DNA of 64,000 bases from Clostridium sp. C8-1-8 (lineage in GTDB: Bacteria; Bacillota; Clostridia; Clostridiales; Clostridiaceae). The translations under genes and the position numbers were made by a program. The DNA is taken from assembly GCF_009928445.1 (NCBI RefSeq), contig NZ_JAABNO010000003.1, positions 248,001-312,000 of the forward strand, written 5' to 3'. How positions within the stretch are numbered: position 1 is the stretch's first letter; the number at the start of each line of letters is the position of its first letter. Positions 17,904 through 25,643 of this stretch are shown here, in pieces. The notes under the pieces are model-generated. The model searched no databases, had not been told where the DNA came from, and saw nothing but the letters and a program-made list of their open reading frames with translations.

Positions 17904-18272
17904 TTTGCTCCTCCTAGTTTTAATTTTGTAGGAACAGCAAAGGCTATATCATTAAACTTTATTTAATTAATGCAATAGCCTCTGCTACGCACTAAAGATA
18001 TCTAACATCATAAAAATTCCTCCAATCCTTTATCTAAGGAGATGTTATAACTCCTGGTTGAAGCTAAGTAGCTAGTGATTTATGATTTCTAAAAATTCTA
18101 CTATGCTTACCTAATTTCAATAATATTTTTAACTAAATATATTTTATCAGTTTCAAGTAATAGACAAAACCTCATACTTATTTGAGAAATAAAAATGAGG
18201 CGATAGTTGACCACCATAAATCGCCTCATTTTTTAAAGACAAAAAATCAAATTATTAAAATATATACTTATT
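17904..18272. other. Intergenic region with hairpins
   Basis: An AGGCTAT/ATAGCCT hairpin (about 17940-17978) lies upstream of the DUF1062 gene and a terminator (18192-18232) lies near the other end. No gene is seen. Confidence 0.45.
18192..18232 (-). terminator. Terminator of the 69-residue membrane protein gene
   Basis: Twelve-base perfect arms AAAATGAGGCGA / TCGCCTCATTTT with T/A runs on both sides lie 40 bases past the small gene's stop codon. It may act in both directions. Confidence 0.82.
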
Positions 18273-18482
18273 TTAATGTGACTTTAACCCTCTGAAATAC
18301 TTAATATTTACCAATGTTCCTCCAACAAGGAGTACTCCAAGTATAACGTAAAACCAACTTTTTGACTTTACAAATATTATAAGGGTTGAAACTGCTACAA
18401 ATATAAGCAGAATCCATAACAATAAGATAATTACACTGACTATCTTATCATTTAAATTCCCTTTTTTTAAATTACCGGTCAC
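18273..18482 (-). CDS. Small two-helix membrane protein
   Basis: A 69-residue protein with a short basic N-terminus and two membrane helices (about residues 14-37 and 42-60), ending in a basic tail. It starts at GTG after a perfect AAAGGAGG with a seven-base spacer, and its terminator follows, so it is a real single-gene unit. I do not recognise the family. Its size and layout fit stress-linked or regulatory small membrane proteins, but nothing supports a specific role. Confidence 0.65.
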   Translation of the reverse strand: MTGNLKKGNLNDKIVSVIILLLWILLIFVAVSTLIIFVKSKSWFYVILGVLLVGGTLVNIKYFRGLKSH

Positions 18483-18784
18483 AACAATACCTCCTTTAAC
18501 ATATCTTCTAACAATATCTATTTTAATTTACACTTTAGTTTTAAATCATACGTATAAGAAACTATATTTTTAGATTCACCATTTAGAAGCTAACGGATTT
18601 TTACTATAGATTTTATATAGAGCAGTATATCTTAACCATATTATACCACCCAATTAGAAAAATAAATTAATTATTGTAAAAAAATAACTGAGGTCACCGT
18701 CAGTTATTATTTTTTTTCGAATTTAACTTTTTAAACATAAGTGAAGAAATTCTTAAAGACGATATAATTTTTTGCTATTTACTC

Positions 18785-18844
18785 TACATAGCTGTTGTAA
18801 ATTCTTCATATTACTAGGTTTAGCTGATAAAAAGTTTTATACTT
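18785..18844 (+). repeat. Dispersed 60-bp repeat, copy B
   Basis: Same orientation as copy A at 15731-15790, sharing ATAGCTGTT, TTACTAGGTTTAGCT and TAAAAA-rich ends. The function is unknown. Confidence 0.55.
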
Positions 18845-18863
18845 TTATGTAAAGAAAAAAAGA

Positions 18864-18889
18864 TAAGATATTTATTATAAAATACCTTA
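18864..18889 (-). terminator. Terminator of the YczE-like gene
   Basis: The minus-strand hairpin TAAGGTATTT/AAATATCTTA (one wobble pair) runs into seven T residues. Confidence 0.78.
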
Positions 18890-18920
18890 CCCTTATATAA
18901 TTAGAAGAAATCCTGCTTAC

Positions 18921-19580
18921 CTATCTTTGATTTAATATGCAGTTATTAATAAATATGAATCCTTGCTTTATATTTCTATGACTCAAAGCTTTCACATCAA
19001 ACTTAAGTAATTTATATACTATTTGTACACAATAACCTATTCCAAATGCCGTTATAAAAGTTCCAACTCCAACAAAGCCACCTAATATCCAACCAATTAT
19101 TAAAGCTCCCATTTCTATGCCAAATCTTATAAGGCTTATAGGTTTGCTGGTAAGTTTGACCAGTGCTATCATGAGACCATCTCTAGGACCACATCCCATC
19201 TCACAACCAATATAGAAGTAACTTCCTATTGCACTTACGAACAAACTTCCTATCATCATTAACATACCAGTACCTATACTATTGCAAACAGGAATAAGCT
19301 TTGTGTATATTATCAAGTCTATAAAGCAACCAATTACTATCATATTAGCTATCGTACCAATTCCTACTTTTAGTCCTAATACACTTGTTATTATAACAAT
19401 AACTATCCCAACTATAATGCTAGCTTGACCAAGAGTTATACCCGTTACCTTCGTTAATCCTTGATGGAATACATCCCATGGGCTTAACCCCAATCTAGAG
19501 TTAAGGGCCATTACCGTTCCACAGGCACATAATAAAAAGCCTAAGAGCATTCTTATAACAATTCCTAATATTTTCTTCAT
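18921..19580 (-). CDS. YczE/YyaS/YitT-family integral membrane protein
   Basis: A 219-residue protein with about five to six membrane helices. The family landmark LGLSPWDVFHQGLTKVTGIT lies after the first helix, followed by GQASIIVG, and the second half has the mirror-like CGPRDGLMIALVKLT with PISLIRFGIE. Members are widespread in Firmicutes and of unknown function; in Bacillus subtilis yczE affects surfactin/bacillomycin production indirectly. The first helix looks like a lipoprotein signal (LLGFLLCACG), but the surrounding protein is polytopic. It has GAGGTAAT ahead of the ATG. Confidence 0.82.
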   Translation of the reverse strand: MKKILGIVIRMLLGFLLCACGTVMALNSRLGLSPWDVFHQGLTKVTGITLGQASIIVGIVIVIITSVLGLKVGIGTIANMIVIGCFIDLIIYTKLIPVCNSIGTGMLMMIGSLFVSAIGSYFYIGCEMGCGPRDGLMIALVKLTSKPISLIRFGIEMGALIIGWILGGFVGVGTFITAFGIGYCVQIVYKLLKFDVKALSHRNIKQGFIFINNCILNQR

Positions 19581-19601
19581 ATTACCTCTTCTATGGCTAT
19601 T

Positions 19602-19697
19602 CTATTCAAGCCAATATTCTTCTATATTTTCACTCATTCTTTTTGCTAGCTCAGTTGCCAATTGCTTTTCTTCTTTAGATTTTTTGTATCTGTCTTC
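19602..19697 (-). pseudogene. Possible remnant of a lost gene C-terminus
   Basis: Thirty-two codons between two stops read EDRYKKSKEEKQLATELA, then KRMSENIEEYWLE: a charged amphipathic helix with no start codon near its beginning and no ribosome binding site. It lies in the gap between the YczE-like and PadR-partner genes. It looks like coding sequence by composition, but the stretch is short and may be chance. Confidence 0.2.
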
Positions 19698-19726
19698 CTA
19701 ATATATTAGAAGGTTTCATTTATCCT

Positions 19727-20761
19727 TTAAGGAACAAGCAACTTTTTATTTATTAAAATAAAGAATTTAATTGATACCGCAATTAGTATATTTAATAGAG
19801 CAATTATAAATAAAAATATAATTCCAAAAGTATCTACGCTATCCTGAAGGTACATACCTCTTCCTATAAGAGCCGCTAGCACTAAAAATATTAAGAAGTA
19901 TATAGAGAATACTACTATAGTAAAATAATTACTCTTTACTCTATTAGCTTTAAATTGCTTGAAGTCTAAAGGTTCTTTGCTATATCTACTTCTTTTTTCT
20001 ACATGTAATTGGTACTTTTTATTTAATTTATCTAAATACTTCTGTTCGCGAGCTTCCTTGGCTTCTTCTAAATCACCTTGCTCTAGTACCTTCATTAGAA
20101 AGAATATCACAAAGTTTATCAATCCAAGATAAATAAGAACTAAACATACTCTTGAGAATGATATAACTATAAGACTACTTGTATCATTACCTTTTATAAA
20201 AGAATAGATCATAATTGTAAAAAGCCATATTCCACCGTATGTATACCTCTTTATACTTCTACACCTTTTAGGATTTTCAAATTGTGATTTTGTTATAAAA
20301 GAAATAATCTTAGGTATACATATATATCCTAGCATAAGTATAATATCAGCTATTCCAAAATTAATAGAACTAAAAATAACCTTTATATCCTTTAACTTTA
20401 TGGCATCAAAAATCCTTGGAAACACTTGCATATAAGAAATATAAAACAAAGTTCCTAGCAAAGCAAAAAATATCCTAGAGGATTTATAAATATATATTCT
20501 TTCACCATAAATCATATCATCACAGTACCTCTTTAAATCTGGACCAGTAACTTGTATTACTGATTTTTCTTGCTCTTGAGCAGATAGAAATGTATCTAAA
20601 ACTTGCAACAGGCAGTTGTTTTTTTCAGAAGTATTAAGTTTAGATGAGCTAGTAATATACATCTCTATCTTATCGAAGCTTCTTCTATATTCATCTTTTA
20701 AAGAGTCAATATAGTTTTTATAACCATCATATTTCTCAACCTTATCTTTACCACTATTCAT
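19727..20761 (-). CDS. PadR-linked membrane protein (HAAS/DUF1048-like N-terminus)
   Basis: The first 85 residues form a soluble helical part (YKNYIDSLKDEYRRSF, then LLQVLDTFLSAQEQEKS and DDMIYGE) like the domains found in partners of PadR regulators. The remaining 250 residues contain about six membrane helices, a basic cytosolic loop (EAREQKYLDKLNKKYQ, about 232-262) between the fourth and fifth. It starts 19 bases after the padR gene and is surely co-transcribed with it. Proteins of this layout are thought to respond to envelope stress, but no biochemical role is established. Confidence 0.7.
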   Translation of the reverse strand: MNSGKDKVEKYDGYKNYIDSLKDEYRRSFDKIEMYITSSSKLNTSEKNNCLLQVLDTFLSAQEQEKSVIQVTGPDLKRYCDDMIYGERIYIYKSSRIFFALLGTLFYISYMQVFPRIFDAIKLKDIKVIFSSINFGIADIILMLGYICIPKIISFITKSQFENPKRCRSIKRYTYGGIWLFTIMIYSFIKGNDTSSLIVISFSRVCLVLIYLGLINFVIFFLMKVLEQGDLEEAKEAREQKYLDKLNKKYQLHVEKRSRYSKEPLDFKQFKANRVKSNYFTIVVFSIYFLIFLVLAALIGRGMYLQDSVDTFGIIFLFIIALLNILIAVSIKFFILINKKLLVP

Positions 20762-20779
20762 AATATCCCCCTAGTAACT

Positions 20780-21106
20780 TTACAAACTATCTGCATCTAT
20801 AATTTCATTTACCTTTGATGTAATTTCCATAAATACTTTTTTAAATTCCTCATAGTATGTTTCACCAGACTTTGTAATAGTATAATATTTACGTTTAGGC
20901 CCTAACGGTGACTTTTCTATGCGGCAACTTATAATATTCTTTTTCTCCATTCTAGTCAATATTGGGTAAAGGGTACCTTCGTAGATATCCTTAAATCCAT
21001 ATTTGTTCAGTACAAGTAGTATTTCATAACCATAAGTTTCCCCTCTAGATATAATGCTTAATACTGTACCTTCTAGAATTCCTTTAAGCAATTGTGCTTC
21101 ATCCAT
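20780..21106 (-). CDS. PadR-family transcriptional regulator
   Basis: A 108-residue winged-helix protein: GILEGTVLSIISRGETYGYEIL, the recognition region YEGTLYPILTRMEKKNII and the wing PKRKYYTITKSGETYYEE are all typical of PadR. It is the short (two-helix dimerisation) type. It heads a two-gene unit with the membrane protein and has a well-formed promoter and a dyad between promoter and start codon, so autorepression is likely. The ribosome binding site GGGAGG is strong. Confidence 0.9.
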   Translation of the reverse strand: MDEAQLLKGILEGTVLSIISRGETYGYEILLVLNKYGFKDIYEGTLYPILTRMEKKNIISCRIEKSPLGPKRKYYTITKSGETYYEEFKKVFMEITSKVNEIIDADSL

Positions 21107-21118
21107 AATAATTCCTCC

Positions 21119-21180
21119 CTACTATGCTTTGTATAGTAGTAGCTTAATACCAATATATAGCATCTACTTTGTAATGTCAA
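21119..21180 (-). promoter_or_regulatory. padR promoter with PadR-type operator
   Basis: On the minus strand TTGACA (21175-21180) and TATATT (21152-21157) lie 17 bases apart. A dyad CTACTAT-N7-ATAGTAG (21119-21139) falls between the expected start of transcription and the ribosome binding site; it resembles the TACTAT/ATAGTA operators seen for PadR regulators. Confidence 0.68.
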
Positions 21181-21291
21181 GTAGCTTCATATTAAACTTT
21201 TAAAGTACTTAGTTAAAATTAAGTTGACTAAACTTTTATGCTATGATAAATTAATTCTAGTAAGTTTCAACTTATAATTTTATATATATTT

Positions 21292-21381
21292 TAGTCTTCT
21301 AGGGTTCCGCAGATTATGCTGGCTGGTCCAAGAGAAGACGCACAGTTAACTGTGTACACGGAAGGATAAAAGCCTGGGAGA
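21292..21381 (+). ncRNA. ykkC-family riboswitch (guanidine-I most likely)
   Basis: The conserved blocks of ykkC RNAs are present in order: CTAGGGTTCCGC, GGCTGGTCCAAGAG, ACACGGAAGGATAAAAGCC and TGGGAGA. GTCTTCT (21294-21300) pairs with AGAAGAC (21333-21339) to form P1, and CACAGTTAACTGTG is a small hairpin between the blocks. The last aptamer strand is shared with the terminator that follows, the layout of an ON switch. The block sequences fit the guanidine-sensing subtype, but ppGpp or PRPP subtypes share most of them, and the downstream genes are not the usual guanidine exporters. Confidence 0.82.
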
Positions 21382-21412
21382 TATTTTTAGAATATTTCCT
21401 TAGGCTTTTTTT
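21370..21412 (+). terminator. Riboswitch expression-platform terminator
   Basis: AAGCCTGGGAGATATT pairs with AATATTTCCTTAGGCTT with a few wobbles and is followed by seven T residues. Its 5' arm overlaps the conserved 3' strand of the aptamer, so ligand binding should prevent its formation. Confidence 0.8.
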
Positions 21413-21454
21413 ATTATTTAAAAATGTAATCCAATCATACAAGGAGGAGCAATA

Positions 21455-22162
21455 ATGAAAGATTTTATAATAGAAGAGGATTTTTGGAGCCTATTCCCTA
21501 ATGCCATGATAGGAGTTATTATATGCCATGATATAGACAATGCCATAAAGGATGAAGAGAAATATAAGGAATCTATCTATAATGCAGAAAAGGAAGCTTT
21601 AAAATATTTGCAGAATGAAGATTTTAGCAGCAACCACGTTATAAAAGTATGGAGAACTGCTTTTCAAAAGTTTAAAACAAAAAAAGGGGCGAGATCCTCT
21701 ATCGAAGCATTATTAAAAAGAGTTAATAATGGCAATCATTTAGGTACTATTAATCCATTGGTAGATATTTATAATTGTATTTCTCTAAAATATGCCTTAC
21801 CTTGCGGTGGCGAAGATATTGATAAATTTTCTGGCAACATTAGGTTGACCAAGGCTGCTGGAAACGAAGATTTTATTACTCTAGGAACAGACAAAAGTGA
21901 GCCTCCATACGAAGGCGAAATAGTATATAAGGATAACGAAGGTGCAATTTGCAGATGCTTTAATTGGCGTGAATCTGTAAGGACCATGCTAACTGAAGAT
22001 ACAAAAAATGCTTTTTTATGTATTGAGTTAGTTGATGAAACAAGAACGGAAGACTTTAAAACCGCCTTAAAGGAGTTGTCAGAAACAGTACAAGTCAACT
22101 TAGGTGGAAGCTGTAAGCTTTCTATTCTTGATATTAACAATAAACAAGTAACAATACAATAA
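21455..22162 (+). CDS. B3/B4 tRNA-binding domain protein
   Basis: A 235-residue stand-alone B3/B4 domain, the editing-type fold of the phenylalanyl-tRNA synthetase beta chain. Landmarks are FKTKKGARSSIEALLKR, the NPLVDIYNCISLKYALPCGGEDIDK core and DETRTEDFKTAL near the end. Stand-alone members are proposed to handle misacylated tRNA or amino-acid derivatives. It is the first gene after the riboswitch, with GGAGGAG ahead of the ATG, and is followed 18 bases later by a radical SAM gene. The actual substrate is unknown. Confidence 0.85.
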   Translation: MKDFIIEEDFWSLFPNAMIGVIICHDIDNAIKDEEKYKESIYNAEKEALKYLQNEDFSSNHVIKVWRTAFQKFKTKKGARSSIEALLKRVNNGNHLGTINPLVDIYNCISLKYALPCGGEDIDKFSGNIRLTKAAGNEDFITLGTDKSEPPYEGEIVYKDNEGAICRCFNWRESVRTMLTEDTKNAFLCIELVDETRTEDFKTALKELSETVQVNLGGSCKLSILDINNKQVTIQ

Positions 22163-22180
22163 TACAAGGAGGTCATAACA

Positions 22181-22861
22181 ATGGGGGTTTTCAGCTACAA
22201 AGAGCTTTATATTGAAGATGGAAAAAAAGTATTGGAAGTTAACATACTTCCTAAAAAGCATTGTAATTTTGATTGTATATTTTGTCCTATTGGAAGATCG
22301 GAAAACAAGGTAGATACACAAATATCATTTGATGAAATGGATGATTCATTAAAAGAACTAGAAACCATGCTAGAAAGTACTAAAGCAGAATTAATCTTTA
22401 TTAACTCAAAAGGTGAGGCACTAGTCAACGACAAAATTTCTTATATAATTGATGTAATCAAGGATAAAGACTTACCTGTAAGGCTACTTTCTAATGGGTA
22501 TTTGCTGGGTAAAGCTGAATATAGAGAAATTGCTAATAAGTGTGATGAAGTTATTGGCGAGATAAAAACAATAACAGAAGAAGCTTTCCAAAAGGTTCAA
22601 AGACCAATTGACGGTTATACAATAGAAGAATACATTTCAAGCATGGTTTCTTTTAATAAACAATACAAAGGAAAATTTATATTTGAAATCACTATCATTA
22701 AGGGCTATAACGACGATGAAGAATCAATTGAAAAACTAAAGAATATTATTAAAGAAATAGCTCCAGACAAAGTACTTATTGCAAGGATAGATGATGAAAG
22801 ATTTAAGAAAAAGCTTTGGATAAACGATGAAAGATTTGAAGAAATTTTAAAGCTCCTCTGA
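22181..22861 (+). CDS. Radical SAM protein
   Basis: The Fe-S cluster motif CNFDCIFCP (CxxxCxxC, residues 28-35) follows the typical LPKKH lead-in. Later radical SAM landmarks are LIFINSKGEALVN (GGEP-like position), VRLLSNGYLL and FEITIIKGYNDDEESIEKL. At 226 residues it is a bare barrel without an extra C-terminal cluster domain. The gene follows the B3/B4 gene with AGGAGGT in the 18-base gap, so both are under the riboswitch. Similar short proteins are annotated only as radical SAM; the reaction is unknown. Confidence 0.85.
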   Translation: MGVFSYKELYIEDGKKVLEVNILPKKHCNFDCIFCPIGRSENKVDTQISFDEMDDSLKELETMLESTKAELIFINSKGEALVNDKISYIIDVIKDKDLPVRLLSNGYLLGKAEYREIANKCDEVIGEIKTITEEAFQKVQRPIDGYTIEEYISSMVSFNKQYKGKFIFEITIIKGYNDDEESIEKLKNIIKEIAPDKVLIARIDDERFKKKLWINDERFEEILKLL

Positions 22862-22957
22862 CTTCTTAGAGGCGAATCTGAAAATATAAATTTTATTATA
22901 ATGAGCCAAATACATATAATAAATTTAATGATTATACTAGTTGGAGGAATGATCTTT

Positions 22958-23476
22958 ATGGATAACTTTTTAGTTAGAGAATGTGGTTTAGAGGATATAG
23001 AAAAACTAAAATATGTAGGAGAAAAAACCTTTTATGAAACATTTTCTGATGAGAATACAAAAGAAGATATGGAAAATTACTTAAAAGAAAACTTTTCTTA
23101 TGAACAAATAGGAAATGAACTTAAAAATAGCGGTTCGAAATTTTATATAGTTGAAAATAATGAAGCCGTAGCTGCTTATATGAAGGTTAATTTTGATAAA
23201 GCTCAAACAGAGCCTGGTCACGAAAACACCTTAGAAGTGCAAAGAATTTACGTATTAAAAGATTATAAAGGCAAGCAAGTGGGTAAGAGTTTAATACTCA
23301 AGGCTATTGAGCTTGGAAAAAGCAATGATTTAGATTATATTTGGCTAGGTGTGTGGGAACACAATATAAATGCAATAAAATTTTATGAAAAGCTAGGCTT
23401 TAAAAAATTTGACACCCATATCTTTAGATTGGGTGATGATGAGCAGACAGATAATTTGATGAAGCTAGTATTATAG
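22958..23476 (+). CDS. paiA: PaiA-like polyamine N-acetyltransferase (GNAT)
   Basis: This 172-residue GNAT matches the PaiA branch well: an ETFYETF-type start (KTFYETFSDENTKEDM), the acetyl-CoA loop VLKDYKGKQVGKSLI, then IWLGVWEHNINAIKFYEKLGF and the ending GDDEQTDNLM, nearly as in Bacillus PaiA. PaiA acetylates spermidine and spermine. The ATG at 22958 follows GGAGG by ten bases; upstream in-frame starts lack such a site. The gene lies 96 bases after the radical SAM gene with no visible terminator between, so it may belong to the riboswitch-controlled unit. Confidence 0.82.
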   Translation: MDNFLVRECGLEDIEKLKYVGEKTFYETFSDENTKEDMENYLKENFSYEQIGNELKNSGSKFYIVENNEAVAAYMKVNFDKAQTEPGHENTLEVQRIYVLKDYKGKQVGKSLILKAIELGKSNDLDYIWLGVWEHNINAIKFYEKLGFKKFDTHIFRLGDDEQTDNLMKLVL

Positions 23477-23501
23477 AACTTCTCCTATAAGATTAGGCTT
23501 A

Positions 23502-23520
23502 GTTAAAGTACCGTGTTGAA
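23502..23520 (+). repeat. GTTAAAGTAC repeat, copy 1
   Basis: The core GTTAAAGTACCGTGTTGAA matches 26693-26711 and 31579-31597 with at most two or three changes. It is intergenic in all three places. Confidence 0.5.
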
Positions 23521-23540
23521 CATATCCTAATATTAAATTA

Positions 23541-23598
23541 ACTTATGGAAAAGCTCCCCAAAGATTCAGAAAAACTAATTAGGAGCTTTCCATAAGCT
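23541..23598. terminator. Long bidirectional hairpin between convergent genes
   Basis: Seventeen-base arms (23541-23557, 23582-23598) pair with a single bulge. It lies between the paiA-like gene (plus) and a merR gene (minus). T-runs are weak, but the place fits a shared transcript end. Confidence 0.65.
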
Positions 23599-23626
23599 TT
23601 AAATCTGGTGCTCTTAAAGCATCTAA

Positions 23627-24796
23627 TTATAACTTATTTTTTTCTGAGTAGAACTTGAAGGCTTCTCCAATAAACTTTGAAGCACCCTCTCCATATTTCT
23701 TATCAGTTGCTTTTATCCTAATATCATTAGATAAATAGGATTCTGCCATATAGCCCATATAATTATCTCCCTGATCCAAATTATAGATTTCATTAGTTTT
23801 TTCATGTAGTTCTTCTATTTCTTTAACAATTTGCTGTATTTCTTCTGAGGCTGGATCTTTACTTAAGTCCGTTAAAAGCTCTTCATATAATGCCACTGCT
23901 CTAGGTTTCTTATTATCTAGATTCTTTTTTAAAGCCTCTCCAACGAACTTACAGGTTCCTTCCCCATACTTGTCATCAAAGGCTTTTATCCAATCACGAA
24001 AAACTAAATACATTTGGACATGACTATACCAAAACTCCTCCCCAATATCCTCTACTTGAAATACATCATAATCTTTTTTAGCTGTAGCTGATATTTCTTC
24101 AGCAACTTCTTGTATTTCCTTAGAAGTAGGATCCTTGCTTGTATCCTCTATTAATTTTCTATATAACTCCTTTAATCTTGGATGTTTTCCTTCTAATAAA
24201 TCCTTTTTAAATTTATCTATTTTCTCTGATAAGTTTTCTAGTTTTTCACTATTTAAGTTATTTTTAATGGCCTTAGCATATCTTTCAATACTTCCATATT
24301 GCCTAATAGCAGACTTAGCAATTTCAACCTCTTTAGATTTAATTTTTTCAATACTCTCATTGTATTTTTCTATACTTCCATAAGCTTTAATTATTTTATC
24401 TTCATGCTCTAATTTATATTCCTCCAAAACCTTGTAATATTCACTCATATCAAATTCTTCAAAGTTCATATTTCCTTCTCCTTTCAAGGTCTTATTTATA
24501 AGATCTATCAACCCATTAAGTCTTTTTCTTTTTAATAAAAGTAGCTTCTTTTGTTCCTCTAAAGCTTTCATCTTATCAAAATATGGGCTAGTCATTATTT
24601 CTTTAACTTCCTTTAGAGGTATATCTAGCTCTTTAAAAAACAGAACTTGCTGCAAGGTTTTGAGAGCCTCATCATCATAAAGTCTATAACCTGCTTCTGT
24701 AATATTGCTTGGTTTTAACAATCCTATTTGATCGTAATAATGTAGTGCACGCACACTTATTCCTGTTAGATCTGAAACTTGTTTTATCGTTCTCAT
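23627..24796 (-). CDS. MerR-family regulator with duplicated TipAS-like domain
   Basis: The first 70 residues are a MerR winged helix (VSDLTGISVRALHYYDQIGLL), then a coiled coil to about 115. Two tandem copies of a TipAS-like helical domain follow in the C-terminal half: the first contains LIEDTSKDPTSKEIQE and ends DDKYGEGTCKFVGEAL; the second contains LLTDLSKDPASEEIQQ and ends DKKYGEGASKFIGEAF. TipAS domains bind macrocyclic peptides or other drugs, so a doubled sensor is notable. The start follows GAGGTG. A promoter with 19-base spacer lies upstream, implying autoregulation. Ligand unknown. Confidence 0.85.
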   Translation of the reverse strand: MRTIKQVSDLTGISVRALHYYDQIGLLKPSNITEAGYRLYDDEALKTLQQVLFFKELDIPLKEVKEIMTSPYFDKMKALEEQKKLLLLKRKRLNGLIDLINKTLKGEGNMNFEEFDMSEYYKVLEEYKLEHEDKIIKAYGSIEKYNESIEKIKSKEVEIAKSAIRQYGSIERYAKAIKNNLNSEKLENLSEKIDKFKKDLLEGKHPRLKELYRKLIEDTSKDPTSKEIQEVAEEISATAKKDYDVFQVEDIGEEFWYSHVQMYLVFRDWIKAFDDKYGEGTCKFVGEALKKNLDNKKPRAVALYEELLTDLSKDPASEEIQQIVKEIEELHEKTNEIYNLDQGDNYMGYMAESYLSNDIRIKATDKKYGEGASKFIGEAFKFYSEKNKL

Positions 24797-24861
24797 TGAT
24801 ACACCTCTAAACTGAATTTTATTGTCTATAAACATTGATTAATTTATCTTGGCCAATTTTT

Positions 24862-24892
24862 ATATTACACTATGACGTTATGTTAGGGTCAA
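24862..24892 (-). promoter_or_regulatory. MerR-type promoter with 19-bp spacer
   Basis: On the minus strand TTGACC (24887-24892) and TAATAT (24862-24867) are 19 bases apart. The spacer reads CTAACATAACGTCATAGTG, with a CATAACGTCATAG core that is partly symmetric, as expected for a MerR site. It precedes the duplicated-TipAS regulator. Confidence 0.68.
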
Positions 24893-25001
24893 TAAGTAAT
24901 TGTTAAAGTATATATTTTACCACATATCTATCCAACCCACCTTCTCAAAAACTTACTGTCTAATAATCTAAAACACTATAACAGCCTTTTGAAGACAAAT
25001 A

Positions 25002-25036
25002 AAAATCACACATTTCGCTATTAATTGTGTGATTTT
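25002..25036 (-). terminator. Terminator of the short CPBP gene
   Basis: Eleven-base perfect arms AAAATCACACA/TGTGTGATTTT are followed on the minus strand by TTTTTATTT. Confidence 0.83.
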
Positions 25037-25078
25037 AAACTGGATTATGTATTAAAATTAAACACTTTCCACTTTTAC

Positions 25079-25513
25079 TTAGATTAACAAACATAATAGT
25101 CCTACCAAGTCACTCATGCAGTGGGCTGACCAAGAAAATAATATATTTGACCTTGAAAAAATCAAACCATAAAGAAGGCTGTCCACAAATATACCTAATA
25201 AATCAAAAAACACTATACTAAATTGGCCTGAAGAGTAATGCATTAACGTAAAAGCAATAGATACTACTATTATGGCAAAAGGAACTGATGTAAACTTTGT
25301 GATAACTGTCTGAATCAACTGTCTATATATCAACTCTTCTAAAAAAGTTCCTACTATAATGTTTAACAAAACTATTTTTTTGTTATTAATATCAAATGGT
25401 AGCCTTTTTAATATATGCTCAGCTACTTCAGGGAACATTGTTTTTTCAATAAAGGCTAAAGCAATTGGAATAACTATAGCTACTAGCAGCATTAACATTA
25501 AAGTTTTTTTCAT
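25079..25513 (-). CDS. Short CPBP family intramembrane protease
   Basis: A 144-residue membrane protein of about four helices, with the CPBP motifs in compact form: EE and R in FLEELIYRQLI, His in FTLMHYSSGQF and His in WSAHCMSDLVG. Family proteins usually exceed 200 residues, so this one lacks the N-terminal helices but keeps every catalytic residue. The ATG at 25513 follows GAGGTG by nine bases; an earlier in-frame GTG overlaps that site. It is a single-gene unit with its own terminator. A peptide-processing or immunity role is possible but unsupported. Confidence 0.78.
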   Translation of the reverse strand: MKKTLMLMLLVAIVIPIALAFIEKTMFPEVAEHILKRLPFDINNKKIVLLNIIVGTFLEELIYRQLIQTVITKFTSVPFAIIVVSIAFTLMHYSSGQFSIVFFDLLGIFVDSLLYGLIFSRSNILFSWSAHCMSDLVGLLCLLI

Positions 25514-25643
25514 TAATTCAAACACCTCAATTACAGAACTCTAAAATAGAGTTAAACTTCATTAATTATATTACTTATATTAAAATATATGTATATACAG
25601 TTATATGATATCCTTCCAATTATTGGGCGTCAATAAATTAATA

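Larger units (their letters stand above)
18483..18920. other. Intergenic region with hairpin, repeat copy B and a terminator
   Basis: A hairpin AATAACTGA/TCAGTTATT (18683-18708) is flanked by A and T runs, so it could terminate in either direction. A repeat copy (18785-18844) and the YczE-like gene's terminator follow. No gene is seen. Confidence 0.45.
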
